Part shown: one piece after another, positions 8,042 through 15,607 of the stretch
How positions within the stretch are numbered: the first letter of the stretch is position 1
Layout of the letters: every line of letters begins with the position of its first letter
Source of the DNA: Bacillota bacterium
GTDB taxonomy: Bacteria > Bacillota > Clostridia > Oscillospirales > Ethanoligenentaceae
Assembly: GCA_023391835.1 (NCBI GenBank)
Contig: JAEWAE010000057.1
Span: forward strand, 1 to 64,000
Direction: 5' to 3'
DNA: 64,000 nt
Position numbers and translations under genes: made by a program
The notes under the pieces: model-generated
What the model was told of the DNA's origin: nothing
Seen by the model: only the letters and a program-made list of their open reading frames with translations
The model's database searches: none

Positions 8042-9028
8042 TCAGACGCCCGGGCCGACCGAGCCACGCCGGGCAATGCGGTAAGGCAGCAGCGTGCGCA
8101 TTGGCACGGGTTGCCCCCGGATGCGCCGTATGATGAGCTCGGAGGCCCGCTTGCCGATCTCAAAGGCCGGCTGGATGACGGTGGTGAGAGGCGGGCGCGA
8201 TTCTCGCGACAAAGGGATGCCGTCGAAGCCGGCCACCGACACATCCCCCGGCACCCGCAGCCCCGCGTCGGTAAAGCGGCGGATGGCGCCCAGCGCCATG
8301 ATATCGGCCAGCGCCAGCACACCGTCCGGCCTCTGAGGCAGCAGCATCCCGGCGGCCCGTTTGCCCGCGTTGTAGCCAAGCGGCCCACGGACGACGAGGG
8401 CCGGTTCCGGCGTCAGTCCTCTTTCCCGCATGGCGTCGGCAAAGCCCGCCTCCCGCTCGCGCAGCGACACGATGGGCAAAGCGGAGGATATCAGCGCGGG
8501 GCGGCGGCAGCCGCTGTCGAGCAGCAGCCCGGTGATGGCCCGGGCGGCGGCGCGGTTGTCGATGGTGACATAGGGCACGTCGTCGGTGACGTATTCGCTG
8601 CACTGCAGGATGGGGTACTGCCGGTGGAGTTCCCGGATGACATCCGGCCCCACCGAGGGGGAAATGCAGATGATGCCGTCCACCCCGCGGCTGCGCACCA
8701 GGTCGAGGTAGCTTTGTTCCACAGCCGGGCTGCTCTGGGTGGTGCCGATGAGGATGGAATAACCGCACCGGCGCCCCACATTCTGAATGCCCCGGATCAC
8801 ATGGGAAAGAAAGGTGTTTTCCACCGAAGGCATCAGCACAAGAATAAAATTGGTGTGGGTGGTGCGCAGATTGCGCGCCTGCCGGTTGGGCAGATAGCCC
8901 AGTGCCTGCACCGCGTCGGCAATGCGCCGCGCCGTTTCCGGACGGATGTCGGCCGTGCCGTTGATCCAGCGGGAAACTGTCGCCACCGACACACTGGCCA
9001 TGGCTGCTACTTCTTTGATCGTTGCCAT
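8042..9028 (-). CDS. LacI-family transcriptional regulator of the sugar operon
   Basis: Predicted 328-residue repressor. The N-terminal helix-turn-helix reads TIKEVAAMASVSVATVSRW (residues 3-21), followed by the hinge around YLPNRQARNL and a periplasmic-binding-protein-like effector domain to the C-terminus. GGGAG lies upstream of the start. It heads the six-gene operon. A perfect 14-base LacI-type palindrome lies 17 bases upstream of its ATG, just downstream of the -10 box, so it very likely represses itself and the whole operon until a sugar-derived inducer binds. Confidence 0.93.
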   Translation of the reverse strand: MATIKEVAAMASVSVATVSRWINGTADIRPETARRIADAVQALGYLPNRQARNLRTTHTNFILVLMPSVENTFLSHVIRGIQNVGRRCGYSILIGTTQSSPAVEQSYLDLVRSRGVDGIICISPSVGPDVIRELHRQYPILQCSEYVTDDVPYVTIDNRAAARAITGLLLDSGCRRPALISSALPIVSLREREAGFADAMRERGLTPEPALVVRGPLGYNAGKRAAGMLLPQRPDGVLALADIMALGAIRRFTDAGLRVPGDVSVAGFDGIPLSRESRPPLTTVIQPAFEIGKRASELIIRRIRGQPVPMRTLLPYRIARRGSVGPGV

Positions 9029-9044
9029 CTGATTTCTCCCACTA

Positions 9045-9058
9045 TGTAATCGATTACA
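9045..9058. promoter_or_regulatory. LacI-family operator
   Basis: Perfect palindrome TGTAATCGATTACA with the central CG typical of LacI-family operators. It lies at the expected transcription start of the lacI-led operon, between the -10 box and the lacI ATG. Confidence 0.85.
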
Positions 9059-9064
9059 CGAGGT

Positions 9065-9093
9065 ATTATAGCATCGCTATTACCGAATGAGAA
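9065..9093 (-). promoter_or_regulatory. promoter of the lacI-sugar operon
   Basis: Minus-strand -10 TATAAT (9065-9070) and a poor -35 TTCTCA (9088-9093) with 17 bases between. The operator covers the expected start point. Confidence 0.65.
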
Positions 9094-9171
9094 CCCTCAA
9101 AACGCCCAAACTCTTCCGGCTTTTTTCGGTGGATTTGACCGAAGGCGGCATAGCACCCGCCGCCGGGCATG

Positions 9172-9201
9172 AAAAAACAGGCCGCAGAAATTTCCGCGGC
9201 C
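9172..9201 (-). terminator. terminator of the acyl-CoA synthetase gene
   Basis: Stem GGCCGCGGAAATTTCTGCGGCC followed on the minus strand by TGTTTTTTC, about 150 bases past the synthetase stop codon. Confidence 0.75.
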
Positions 9202-9352
9202 CGCCGGGTGCAGCTGGCTATTCTTTTACAATCGCGTAATGGGCCAAATTGCAGAATCGCCCCCGGTGCAGGATTTCCCCGCGCCCGGTCCCTTCGAATC
9301 GTATATCGGCCTTTTGCATCCCGATCCGGGCACTCACCGGCGGATCAATCGC

Positions 9353-11041
9353 TCACTCCTCCGCCTCACTCCGGCGGGGCACCGGGTTGAATGCCTGCCT
9401 GCGCAGCTCGGCGCGGCGAATTTTTCCGCTTGCGGTCTTGGGCAACTCATCGACGAATTCGACGATACGGGGGTATTTATACGGGGCCGTCTGGTGCTTG
9501 ACGTAATCTTTGAGCTCCTGCGCCAGCTCGTCGGTGGGCAGGTAATCCCGCGTGAGCACGATGGTGGCCTTGACCACCTGGCCGCGCACCGGGTCGGGTG
9601 CCGCAGTGATGGCGCACTCGAGCACCGCCGGGTGCTCCATAAGCACACTCTCGATCTCAAACGGCCCGATGCGGTAGCCAGAAGATTTGATCACGTCGTC
9701 GGTGCGGCCCACATACCACAGGTAGCCGTCCTCATCCTTCCAGGCCGTATCGCGGGTGTGATACCAGCCGTCGTGCCAGACCTTGCGGGTGGATTCCGGG
9801 TCGCGATAATAGCCGGTGAAAAGGCCCGCGGGGTGCCCGCCCGACACATCCACCGCGATCTCGCCGGTTTCCCCCGGCGCGACGGGGCGGCCCGCCTCGT
9901 CGATAAGCTCAATGTGGAAAAGCGGCACCGGCCGCCCCAGCGAGCCGGGCTTCGGCGTCGTGCCGAACAGATTGCCGATGAGCACCACCGACTCGGTCTG
10001 GCCGAAACCTTCCATAATGCGCACGCCGGTGATTTCGTAAAAACGGCGGAAAATCTCGGCGTTGAGAGCCTCCCCTGCCGTGGTGGCATAGCGCAGCGCG
10101 GGGAGCGTGTGGCCCTCCATGCCGCCCTTGATGAAAAAGCGATAAATAGTGGGCGGCGCGCAGAAGGAGGTCACGCCGTAACGCTCCATTTTTTCAAGCA
10201 GATCTTCGGAATCGAAGCGGTCGAAGTCATAGACAAAAAGGCAGGTTTCCATCAGCCACTGGCCGTAGATTTTGCCCCAGCCGGCCTTGGCCCAGCCGGT
10301 GTCGGCCACCGTCAGATGCAGCCCGTCGGGCTGCACATGCTGCCAGTGCTTGGCGGTAATAATGTGCCCCAGCGGGTAGGAATAGTCGTGGGCCACCATT
10401 TTGGGCAGCCCGGTGGTGCCGGAGGTGAAATACATGAGCATGGGGTCGCACACGCGGGTAGCCCCGGCGCCCCGGGGGCGGGCAAAGTCGGGTGACGCGG
10501 CGGCCAGCCCCTCGTGGAAGGAGAGCCACCCCGCCCGACGGCCCCGGGCGATGATCTTGTGGCGCACTCCGGGGGCCTGCGCCTGCGCCTCGTCGACGCA
10601 GTCGGCCGTGTCGCCGTCGGCCGTGCACACGACCGCCTTCACACTGGCGGCCTCGAAGCGATAGACCAGGTCTTTGGCCGTAAGCATCGCCACGCCGGGG
10701 ATCGCCACCGCGCCGATGCGGTGCAGACCGAGCACGGCGAACCAGTACTCATAGTGCCGCTTGAGCAGCAGCATGACCCGGTCGCCCTTTGCAATGCCGA
10801 GGCTTTTAAAAAAGTTGGCCGCCCGACAGCTCTGCTCCCTCATATCGGCGAAGGTGAAAAGGTGCTCCTCCCCCTGCGGGTTGCACCAAATCATGGCGGG
10901 CTTCTGCGGCGCGCGGCGCGCGATCTCATCCACCACGTCGAACGGGAAGCTGAAATCATCCGGCACGTTGAGCCCGAAATGAGTAAGGCGCCCCTGTGAA
11001 TCGTAAGTTTCGCGGACATACTGACGATGAATACCCAGCAT
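9353..11041 (-). CDS. AMP-forming acyl-CoA synthetase (medium-chain/aryl type)
   Basis: Predicted 562-residue adenylate-forming enzyme that should activate a carboxylic acid with ATP and load it onto CoA. The AMP-binding core is visible as MYFTSGTTGLPKM; other motifs are TTAGEALN, the GFGQTE block, the hinge-region YLWYVGRTDDVIKSSGYRIGP, and the C-terminal lysine loop in TASGKIRR. The overall arrangement resembles the AcsM/benzoate-type subfamily rather than plain acetyl-CoA synthetase. I chose the ATG at 11041 (MLGIHRQ) because GGGAG lies eight bases upstream and an earlier frame start would run through the T-box. The gene is alone behind a T-box leader, so its expression should follow tRNA charging. 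The acid substrate is unknown; a branched-chain acid linked to valine is a hypothesis only. Confidence 0.9.
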   Translation of the reverse strand: MLGIHRQYVRETYDSQGRLTHFGLNVPDDFSFPFDVVDEIARRAPQKPAMIWCNPQGEEHLFTFADMREQSCRAANFFKSLGIAKGDRVMLLLKRHYEYWFAVLGLHRIGAVAIPGVAMLTAKDLVYRFEAASVKAVVCTADGDTADCVDEAQAQAPGVRHKIIARGRRAGWLSFHEGLAAASPDFARPRGAGATRVCDPMLMYFTSGTTGLPKMVAHDYSYPLGHIITAKHWQHVQPDGLHLTVADTGWAKAGWGKIYGQWLMETCLFVYDFDRFDSEDLLEKMERYGVTSFCAPPTIYRFFIKGGMEGHTLPALRYATTAGEALNAEIFRRFYEITGVRIMEGFGQTESVVLIGNLFGTTPKPGSLGRPVPLFHIELIDEAGRPVAPGETGEIAVDVSGGHPAGLFTGYYRDPESTRKVWHDGWYHTRDTAWKDEDGYLWYVGRTDDVIKSSGYRIGPFEIESVLMEHPAVLECAITAAPDPVRGQVVKATIVLTRDYLPTDELAQELKDYVKHQTAPYKYPRIVEFVDELPKTASGKIRRAELRRQAFNPVPRRSEAEE

Positions 11042-11133
11042 AATGCTTTCTCCCTCACGGTCGCAGATTTCCCCTGTCGTGCGCCGACCAGGCGCATGAA
11101 CCCCGCAAATAGCTGTCTGTGCGCCCAAAAGGG

Positions 11134-11398
11134 TAAAAAAACAAGGCCCGCCCCAGACAAGGGGCGAGCCTTTATAGCCCGTGGTACCACCCAAATTCGT
11201 TTCAAACGCACTTTGCAGGATTCCAACAAATCCATTGCCTTAACGCGGCCCGACGAGCACCCCTACTTTTAAAATTTCAGGGCACCTGCTCGGAAGTGAC
11301 AGCAACGGTCAGACAGCCTGCCGGCTTTCAGCAAATGCCGGCTCTCTGGGAGGTCTCCGGTTCCGTGCGCTCTTCGTCATCGCATTTAATATTGTTAC
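11134..11398 (-). promoter_or_regulatory. T-box riboswitch leader (best specifier reading GUC, valine)
   Basis: All main T-box parts are visible on the minus strand. Stem I begins GCGATGACGAAGAG (kink-turn type), carries the CAGAGAGCCGGC block and ends CTTCCGAG. The T-box sequence TTGGGTGGTACCACGGGCT is at 11177-11195. An intrinsic terminator follows (GGCTCGCCCC/GGGGCGGGCC stem, 11144-11173) with a T-run to 11134. Pairing GAAG with CTTC leaves TGCTGTCA as the specifier-side loop; the triplet before the flanking A is GUC (11298-11300). Uncharged tRNA should stabilise the antiterminator and switch the synthetase on. The specifier assignment is less secure than the T-box call itself. Confidence 0.9.
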
Positions 11399-11399
11399 C

Positions 11400-11428
11400 A
11401 GTATAGCGGCCGTCGGGCATTCTGTCAA
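11400..11428 (-). promoter_or_regulatory. promoter of the T-box/acyl-CoA synthetase transcript
   Basis: Minus-strand -35 TTGACA (11423-11428), 17-base spacer, -10 TATACT (11400-11405), immediately ahead of the T-box leader. Confidence 0.85.
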
Positions 11429-11464
11429 GACATTTGCACAGAATCTTTCAGCCGATCGGTTTCA

Positions 11465-12358
11465 TCAGTCGGAAAGCCGCCCGCTGTTGACCGCAAAAGG
11501 CGAGCACCAGGCCCGGCGGCCGTAAAAATCCACAAGCTCCACCCGCACATAGCGATCGGTAGGCTCCACGCGATATGTAGCCCGGCCGCCGCCGCCCTGT
11601 GCCAGACGGTCGGGGCTCCAGACGGTGTTACTAAGGAACACCACCCGCTCCACTGGGGAACACTCGACGGTGACGACGCCGTCCTCATAATCCACGCGGT
11701 AAAACTCCGGCCCCTGGCTGGCGTAAAAGTCGCCCTCCGACAACGCCTGCCGGACAGCGGCGGAGGAAAGCTCCGGCGCTTTGAGCCGGATAAACGATCG
11801 GGTCTGCTCGCCGGTGTAATAATGGCTGTCGTCGGCGGCCATGCAGCGCATCCGGCGGCCGCGTTTGGCCCAGATGTCGAAGTAAAGAGAGGAATCCGGC
11901 CGGGCGTTGTTCCACGGGATGCCCGAGACCGTGTTGTAAACTTCCGCCCCCGCAAGGCCGTGGAGTTCCATCACATCCGCCGGGTCGGTGAGCGACCACG
12001 CCGGGTGGGCCAGAATGGCGGCCCCGCCGGCGGCCCGGATGGCGTCGATGATCGCCTGGGGCTGCAGCTCGCGGGAGCGCTGCAGCCGGGCGGGGGACTG
12101 CATGCCCACGCCCACGATATGAAACACCGGCGTGTGCACCATGTCGCCCGTATCCCACTCGCAGCCGGCAAGCCGGAGCAGGCCGTCCTCTGTCTTTTCG
12201 CTGCTTGGATGCCAGTGGTCGGTGAGCGCGAGAAAATCATACCCGGCCCGCCGGTAATATGCCACGGCCTCCTCCGGCTCCAGACGACCGTCGGAAACCG
12301 TCGTGTGCATGTGCAGGTTCCCCTTGAACCATTTGCCTTTTTCCGGGAAAAGCTTCAT
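11465..12358 (-). CDS. PHP-domain phosphoesterase-like protein (CehA/McbA type)
   Basis: Predicted 297-residue metal-dependent hydrolase of the PHP superfamily. Metal-binding segments are NLHMHTTVSDG (residues 14-24), ALTDHWHPS, ILAHPAWS and MAADDSHYYTG. The C-terminal third (about 220-297) is a beta-rich extension with YVRVELVDFYGRRAW, as in CehA-like proteins. The substrate cannot be assigned. It stands alone between sigF and the T-box unit. An extended -10 box TGCTATAAT lies about 57 bases upstream. Confidence 0.85.
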   Translation of the reverse strand: MKLFPEKGKWFKGNLHMHTTVSDGRLEPEEAVAYYRRAGYDFLALTDHWHPSSEKTEDGLLRLAGCEWDTGDMVHTPVFHIVGVGMQSPARLQRSRELQPQAIIDAIRAAGGAAILAHPAWSLTDPADVMELHGLAGAEVYNTVSGIPWNNARPDSSLYFDIWAKRGRRMRCMAADDSHYYTGEQTRSFIRLKAPELSSAAVRQALSEGDFYASQGPEFYRVDYEDGVVTVECSPVERVVFLSNTVWSPDRLAQGGGGRATYRVEPTDRYVRVELVDFYGRRAWCSPFAVNSGRLSD

Positions 12359-12414
12359 TGGAAATACCCTCTCTTTTCTGCGTCCTTCCGGCTCGTGATG
12401 CGATACCGCTTTTC

Positions 12415-12423
12415 ATTATAGCA
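12415..12423 (-). promoter_or_regulatory. extended -10 promoter candidate for the PHP gene
   Basis: TGCTATAAT on the minus strand between sigF and the PHP gene; no recognisable -35 box. Confidence 0.4.
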
Positions 12424-12454
12424 CATTCCGGCCGGGGAGGACGCCGGGAAGATA

Positions 12455-13165
12455 TCATCCCGTGAGCCTTTCGCGCAGCATACGCAGGATGCGCCGCTCG
12501 CGGCGGGAAACCTGCACCTGGGTAGTGTCGAGCATGCGGGCGGTCTCACACTGGGTCTTGCCCTGGAAATAGCGCAGCACGATAAGCCGCCGGTCGTCGA
12601 CCGGCAGGCTGCCCAGCGCCTCCTTGAGCGCGAGGCGATCCACCACCGACTCCTCGGAGGATTCCACCGGTATGTCGGCCTGGATCTCGTCGCCGTCGTC
12701 ATCCATCGTCAGCGACACCGGCATAGCCGCAGCCTCCAGCGCCTGGGCGGTCTCGGCCACATCCATCCCCAGCGCGGCGGCCATCTCCGCGATGCTCGGC
12801 TCACGCCCCAGAGTCATGCGCAGCGACTCGCGGATACGGTTGGCGCGCATCGACTGTTCTTTGAGCGCACGGCTGACTTTGATCGGGCCGTCATCCCGGA
12901 AAAGGCGGCGCATTTCCCCCAGGATGACCGGCACCGCATAGGTGGAAAATGCCGCGCCGCGGCTCAGGTCAAAGGCGGCCACCGCTTTGACCAGCCCCAT
13001 GCACCCGGCCTGAAAGAGATCGTCGTATTCCAGCCCCCGGCCCATAAAATGGTGAGCTGCGGAATGGACCAGCCCCATGTTTTCTTCGACTATGCGGGAT
13101 TGGGCCGAGGCGTCCCCCCGGGCGGCGCGTTCAAACAGTTGACGGTTTTGCTCCGGCACAGGCAC
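12455..13165 (-). CDS. sigF: RNA polymerase sigma-F factor, forespore-specific
   Basis: Predicted 236-residue sigma-70 family factor that starts forespore transcription after the asymmetric division. Region 2 is seen in EYDDLFQAGCMGLVKAVAAF and GAAFSTYAVPVILGEMRR; region 3 around REPSIAEMAAALGMD; region 4 helix-turn-helix around GKTQCETARMLDTTQVQVSR near the C-terminus. Length matches SpoIIAC. It is the third gene of spoIIAA-spoIIAB-sigF, 15 bases after spoIIAB, and its product should be held inactive by SpoIIAB. This is strong evidence for a spore-forming organism. Confidence 0.96.
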   Translation of the reverse strand: MPVPEQNRQLFERAARGDASAQSRIVEENMGLVHSAAHHFMGRGLEYDDLFQAGCMGLVKAVAAFDLSRGAAFSTYAVPVILGEMRRLFRDDGPIKVSRALKEQSMRANRIRESLRMTLGREPSIAEMAAALGMDVAETAQALEAAAMPVSLTMDDDGDEIQADIPVESSEESVVDRLALKEALGSLPVDDRRLIVLRYFQGKTQCETARMLDTTQVQVSRRERRILRMLRERLTG

Positions 13166-13180
13166 GGCAATCCCCTTCCC

Positions 13181-13618
13181 CTATTCGGCCTTTGGACTCA
13201 GTCGCTTTTCCATGGCGACGGTCGTGCCGTAGCCGACGCGGGAACGGACGCGGAGCTTATCCATGAAGCTCTGCATGACCGTAAAGCCCAAGCCGGCCCG
13301 CTCGCCCCCGGTGCTGGTGGTGAACATCGGCTCCATGGCCTTGCGCACATCCGCAATGCCGCAGCCGCGATCCCTCACCGTTACCGTCATCCGGCTGTCG
13401 CCATAGATGCGGACGGTTATGTAAATGGTGCCGATGGTCTGGGCGTAAGCGTGCACGATGCAGTTGGTCACGGCCTCCGAAACGGCTGTCTTGATGTCGG
13501 CCATCTCGTCGAGGGTGGGGTCGAGCTGAGCGATGAACGCGGCCACCGCCACCCGTGCGAAGCTCTCGTTCACCGACCGGCTCGGGAAGCTCACTCTCAT
13601 CTCGTTTACCTGTTTCAT
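13181..13618 (-). CDS. spoIIAB: anti-sigma F factor / serine kinase SpoIIAB
   Basis: Predicted 145-residue GHKL-fold kinase that binds sigma-F and phosphorylates SpoIIAA. The N-box is EAVTNCIVHAY, the G1 box DRGCGI, and the G2 region ERAGLGFTVMQSFMD. The ATG at 13618 (MKQVNEMRVSFPSRSVNESFARV) matches the usual start of the family and has AGGATGG upstream; an alternative GTG at 13663 would overlap the spoIIAA stop codon. Confidence 0.95.
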   Translation of the reverse strand: MKQVNEMRVSFPSRSVNESFARVAVAAFIAQLDPTLDEMADIKTAVSEAVTNCIVHAYAQTIGTIYITVRIYGDSRMTVTVRDRGCGIADVRKAMEPMFTTSTGGERAGLGFTVMQSFMDKLRVRSRVGYGTTVAMEKRLSPKAE

Positions 13619-13659
13619 TGTGGACCCATCCTTTCCGGTATCCGGGCGGCCGCGGCCGC

Positions 13660-13965
13660 TCACTGGAATTCGGCGAGCCGGTCGATGCCCGCCAGACGCA
13701 TCACTTTGCGGATATGCTGGGACGTGTGGCGGATGACGAGCCGCCCGCCCGTTTCCTGTATCAGCCGGTAGCGGCCCATCACCAGGCCGATGCCGGAGCT
13801 ATCCATAAAAGTGACGTTGCGAAAATCCAGCGTCAGCACCTGCGGCCGGAGCCGGTCGACAGCCTCGTCGATCTGTTCCCGGATACCGGAGGCCGCGTGA
13901 TGGTCGATTTCCCCATCCAGCCATGCCGTAATTTCGCCGTCCGCACAATCCAGTTTCAGCGCCAT
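13660..13965 (-). CDS. spoIIAA: anti-sigma F factor antagonist SpoIIAA
   Basis: Predicted 101-residue STAS-domain protein. The phosphorylated serine lies in the conserved FMDSSGIGLVMGRYR segment. When dephosphorylated it displaces sigma-F from SpoIIAB. The ATG at 13965 (MALKLDCADGEI) is preceded by CGGAGGG; a longer frame to 14061 lacks support. It is the first gene of the operon. A weak sigma-H-like pattern (GAAATTT, then GAATTA) lies about 14103-14129, overlapping the end of the intergenic gap. Confidence 0.93.
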   Translation of the reverse strand: MALKLDCADGEITAWLDGEIDHHAASGIREQIDEAVDRLRPQVLTLDFRNVTFMDSSGIGLVMGRYRLIQETGGRLVIRHTSQHIRKVMRLAGIDRLAEFQ

Positions 13966-14062
13966 GTCGTTCCCTCCGTTGTGTTCCCGGCCCGGGCCGG
14001 GGATGACACGCAGCCGCCCCCGCGGCAAACTCCGCAGGGCGACCGGTGTATTTTCGGACAAG

Positions 14063-14098
14063 CCAAAACCCTTTATCCATAAGAATAAAGGGTTTTGG
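14063..14098. repeat. 14-base-arm inverted repeat between folC and spoIIAA
   Basis: Perfect arms CCAAAACCCTTTAT and ATAAAGGGTTTTGG around an 8-base loop. It has no T-run on either side, so it is not a standard terminator; it may still end folC transcription or protect an RNA end. Confidence 0.7.
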
Positions 14099-14142
14099 AA
14101 AATAATTCAAGTCTTTTTTGCTAAATTTCAGCGTTTCCAACG

Positions 14143-15456
14143 TCAGGCAGCATAATATTTCCGAATCAGCCGCCGCATGGGCCCGGCCAGATAGAGCGAG
14201 CCGCAGACCAGCACCACGCCGTCGGCGGGCGTATGGGCCAGCGCGTCGTCGAACGCCCGGCCGTAATCGTCATACCACACGGCGGCAGGGCAGCAGGACG
14301 CGGCTTCGCGGCAGGCCTGCTCCGGCGGCAGCGCGCGGGGGCTGTCGGGCCGCACGGCGATGAAGCGCGCCGCACGGCGGGCCAGCGGCGGCAGGACCTT
14401 CCGATACTCCTTGTCGGCCAGCACGCCGGCGATCATCGTTACCGGCCGCCCGCCGAGGAAACGGTCGATGGAGTCGGCCAGTGTCGCCGCGCCGGCCGGG
14501 TTGTGGGCCCCGTCAAGGATCACCAGCGGCCGGCGGTGCAGGATCTCCATCCGGGCGGGGAAACGCACCGCCGCAAAGCCGTCGACGACGGCCGACTCCG
14601 GTATGTCGAAGCCCCGGTGGGTGCGCAGAATATCGAGGGCCTCGTAAGCGGTGAGGAAATTGGCGACCTGATGCCGGCCGCACAGCGGCAGAAAAAGCTC
14701 GGTGCCGCGATAGACAAGTTTCGTGCCGGCGATGCTTTCCTCCCGCACCCGGGCACCGGCGAGATTGGGGATGGTGAGCGTATTGCCGGTCCGGGCGCAG
14801 TGCTCCATAATGACGGCGAGGGCCTCCGGGTCCTGCCCGGGGCTCGAGACGGTGAATCCGTCGGGTTTGATGATGCCGCACTTTTCCCCCGCGATGGCCG
14901 TGAGGGTATTACCGAGTATCTGCATATGGTCGTAGGAAATGGAAGCTATGACCGACACCAGAGGCGTGTCGATTACGTTGGTGGCGTCGAGCCGGCCGCC
15001 GAGGCCCACCTCCAGCACCACCACGTCGCACTTCCGCTCTTTAAAATAGCGGAAGGCCAGCGCCGTGATGAGCTCGAATTCGGTCGGGCGGCGGGTGCCG
15101 GCCCCCTCCTCCCCGCCGCCGGCGGGGTATTCCGCCTCGGCCAGCGGGCGCAGCTCGGCGGTCAGGCGGGCCAAATTGTCGTGGGCGACGGGCTGGCCGT
15201 CGATCTGGATGCGCTCGCAGAAATCCTCAATATAGGGCGAAATGTAAAGCCCCGTCCGATACCCGGCACGCTGCAGCACCGAGGCGACGGCGGCGCAGGT
15301 GGAGCCTTTGCCGTTGGTGCCCGCCACATGCACAAAGCGCATTCCTCTCTGCGGGTCGCCCATGCGCCCGAGCAGGCCGCGGATGCACCCGAGCCCCGGC
15401 TTTGAGCCGAAACGGAGCGTGCTGTGGATAAACGCAAGCGCTTCGCTGTAATTCAT
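14143..15456 (-). CDS. folC: bifunctional folylpolyglutamate synthase/dihydrofolate synthase
   Basis: Predicted 437-residue Mur-ligase-family enzyme that adds glutamate to dihydropteroate and folates. The ATP loop is VAGTNGKGSTCA (about residues 44-55), with the FITSPH-like segment as LYISPYIEDFCERI and a C-terminal domain opening at VILDGAHNPAG. Length is normal. It follows valS on the same strand, the order common in Firmicutes, but a hairpin with a short T-run separates the two genes. Confidence 0.95.
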   Translation of the reverse strand: MNYSEALAFIHSTLRFGSKPGLGCIRGLLGRMGDPQRGMRFVHVAGTNGKGSTCAAVASVLQRAGYRTGLYISPYIEDFCERIQIDGQPVAHDNLARLTAELRPLAEAEYPAGGGEEGAGTRRPTEFELITALAFRYFKERKCDVVVLEVGLGGRLDATNVIDTPLVSVIASISYDHMQILGNTLTAIAGEKCGIIKPDGFTVSSPGQDPEALAVIMEHCARTGNTLTIPNLAGARVREESIAGTKLVYRGTELFLPLCGRHQVANFLTAYEALDILRTHRGFDIPESAVVDGFAAVRFPARMEILHRRPLVILDGAHNPAGAATLADSIDRFLGGRPVTMIAGVLADKEYRKVLPPLARRAARFIAVRPDSPRALPPEQACREAASCCPAAVWYDDYGRAFDDALAHTPADGVVLVCGSLYLAGPMRRLIRKYYAA

Positions 15457-15475
15457 CGGAATCCCCCCGGTTCAC

Positions 15476-15528
15476 AAAAAGGCAGGGGTCGCCGCCAAAC
15501 GCATACGCAAGCGTTTTGCAGCAACCCC
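15476..15528 (-). terminator. 18-base-pair hairpin with T-run between valS and folC
   Basis: Minus-strand arms GGGGTTGCTGCAAAACGC and GCGTTTGGCGGCGACCCC pair with two G-T wobbles and one mismatch; TGCCTTTTTG follows. It could fully or partly end valS transcripts before folC. Confidence 0.65.
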
Positions 15529-15607
15529 AACCGCTATAAAGCCACCCGGAAAAGCCCACACAGGCGGGACGCCGCCAAAGTCTATGCGGCACCCTATGCC
15601 GGGCAAT

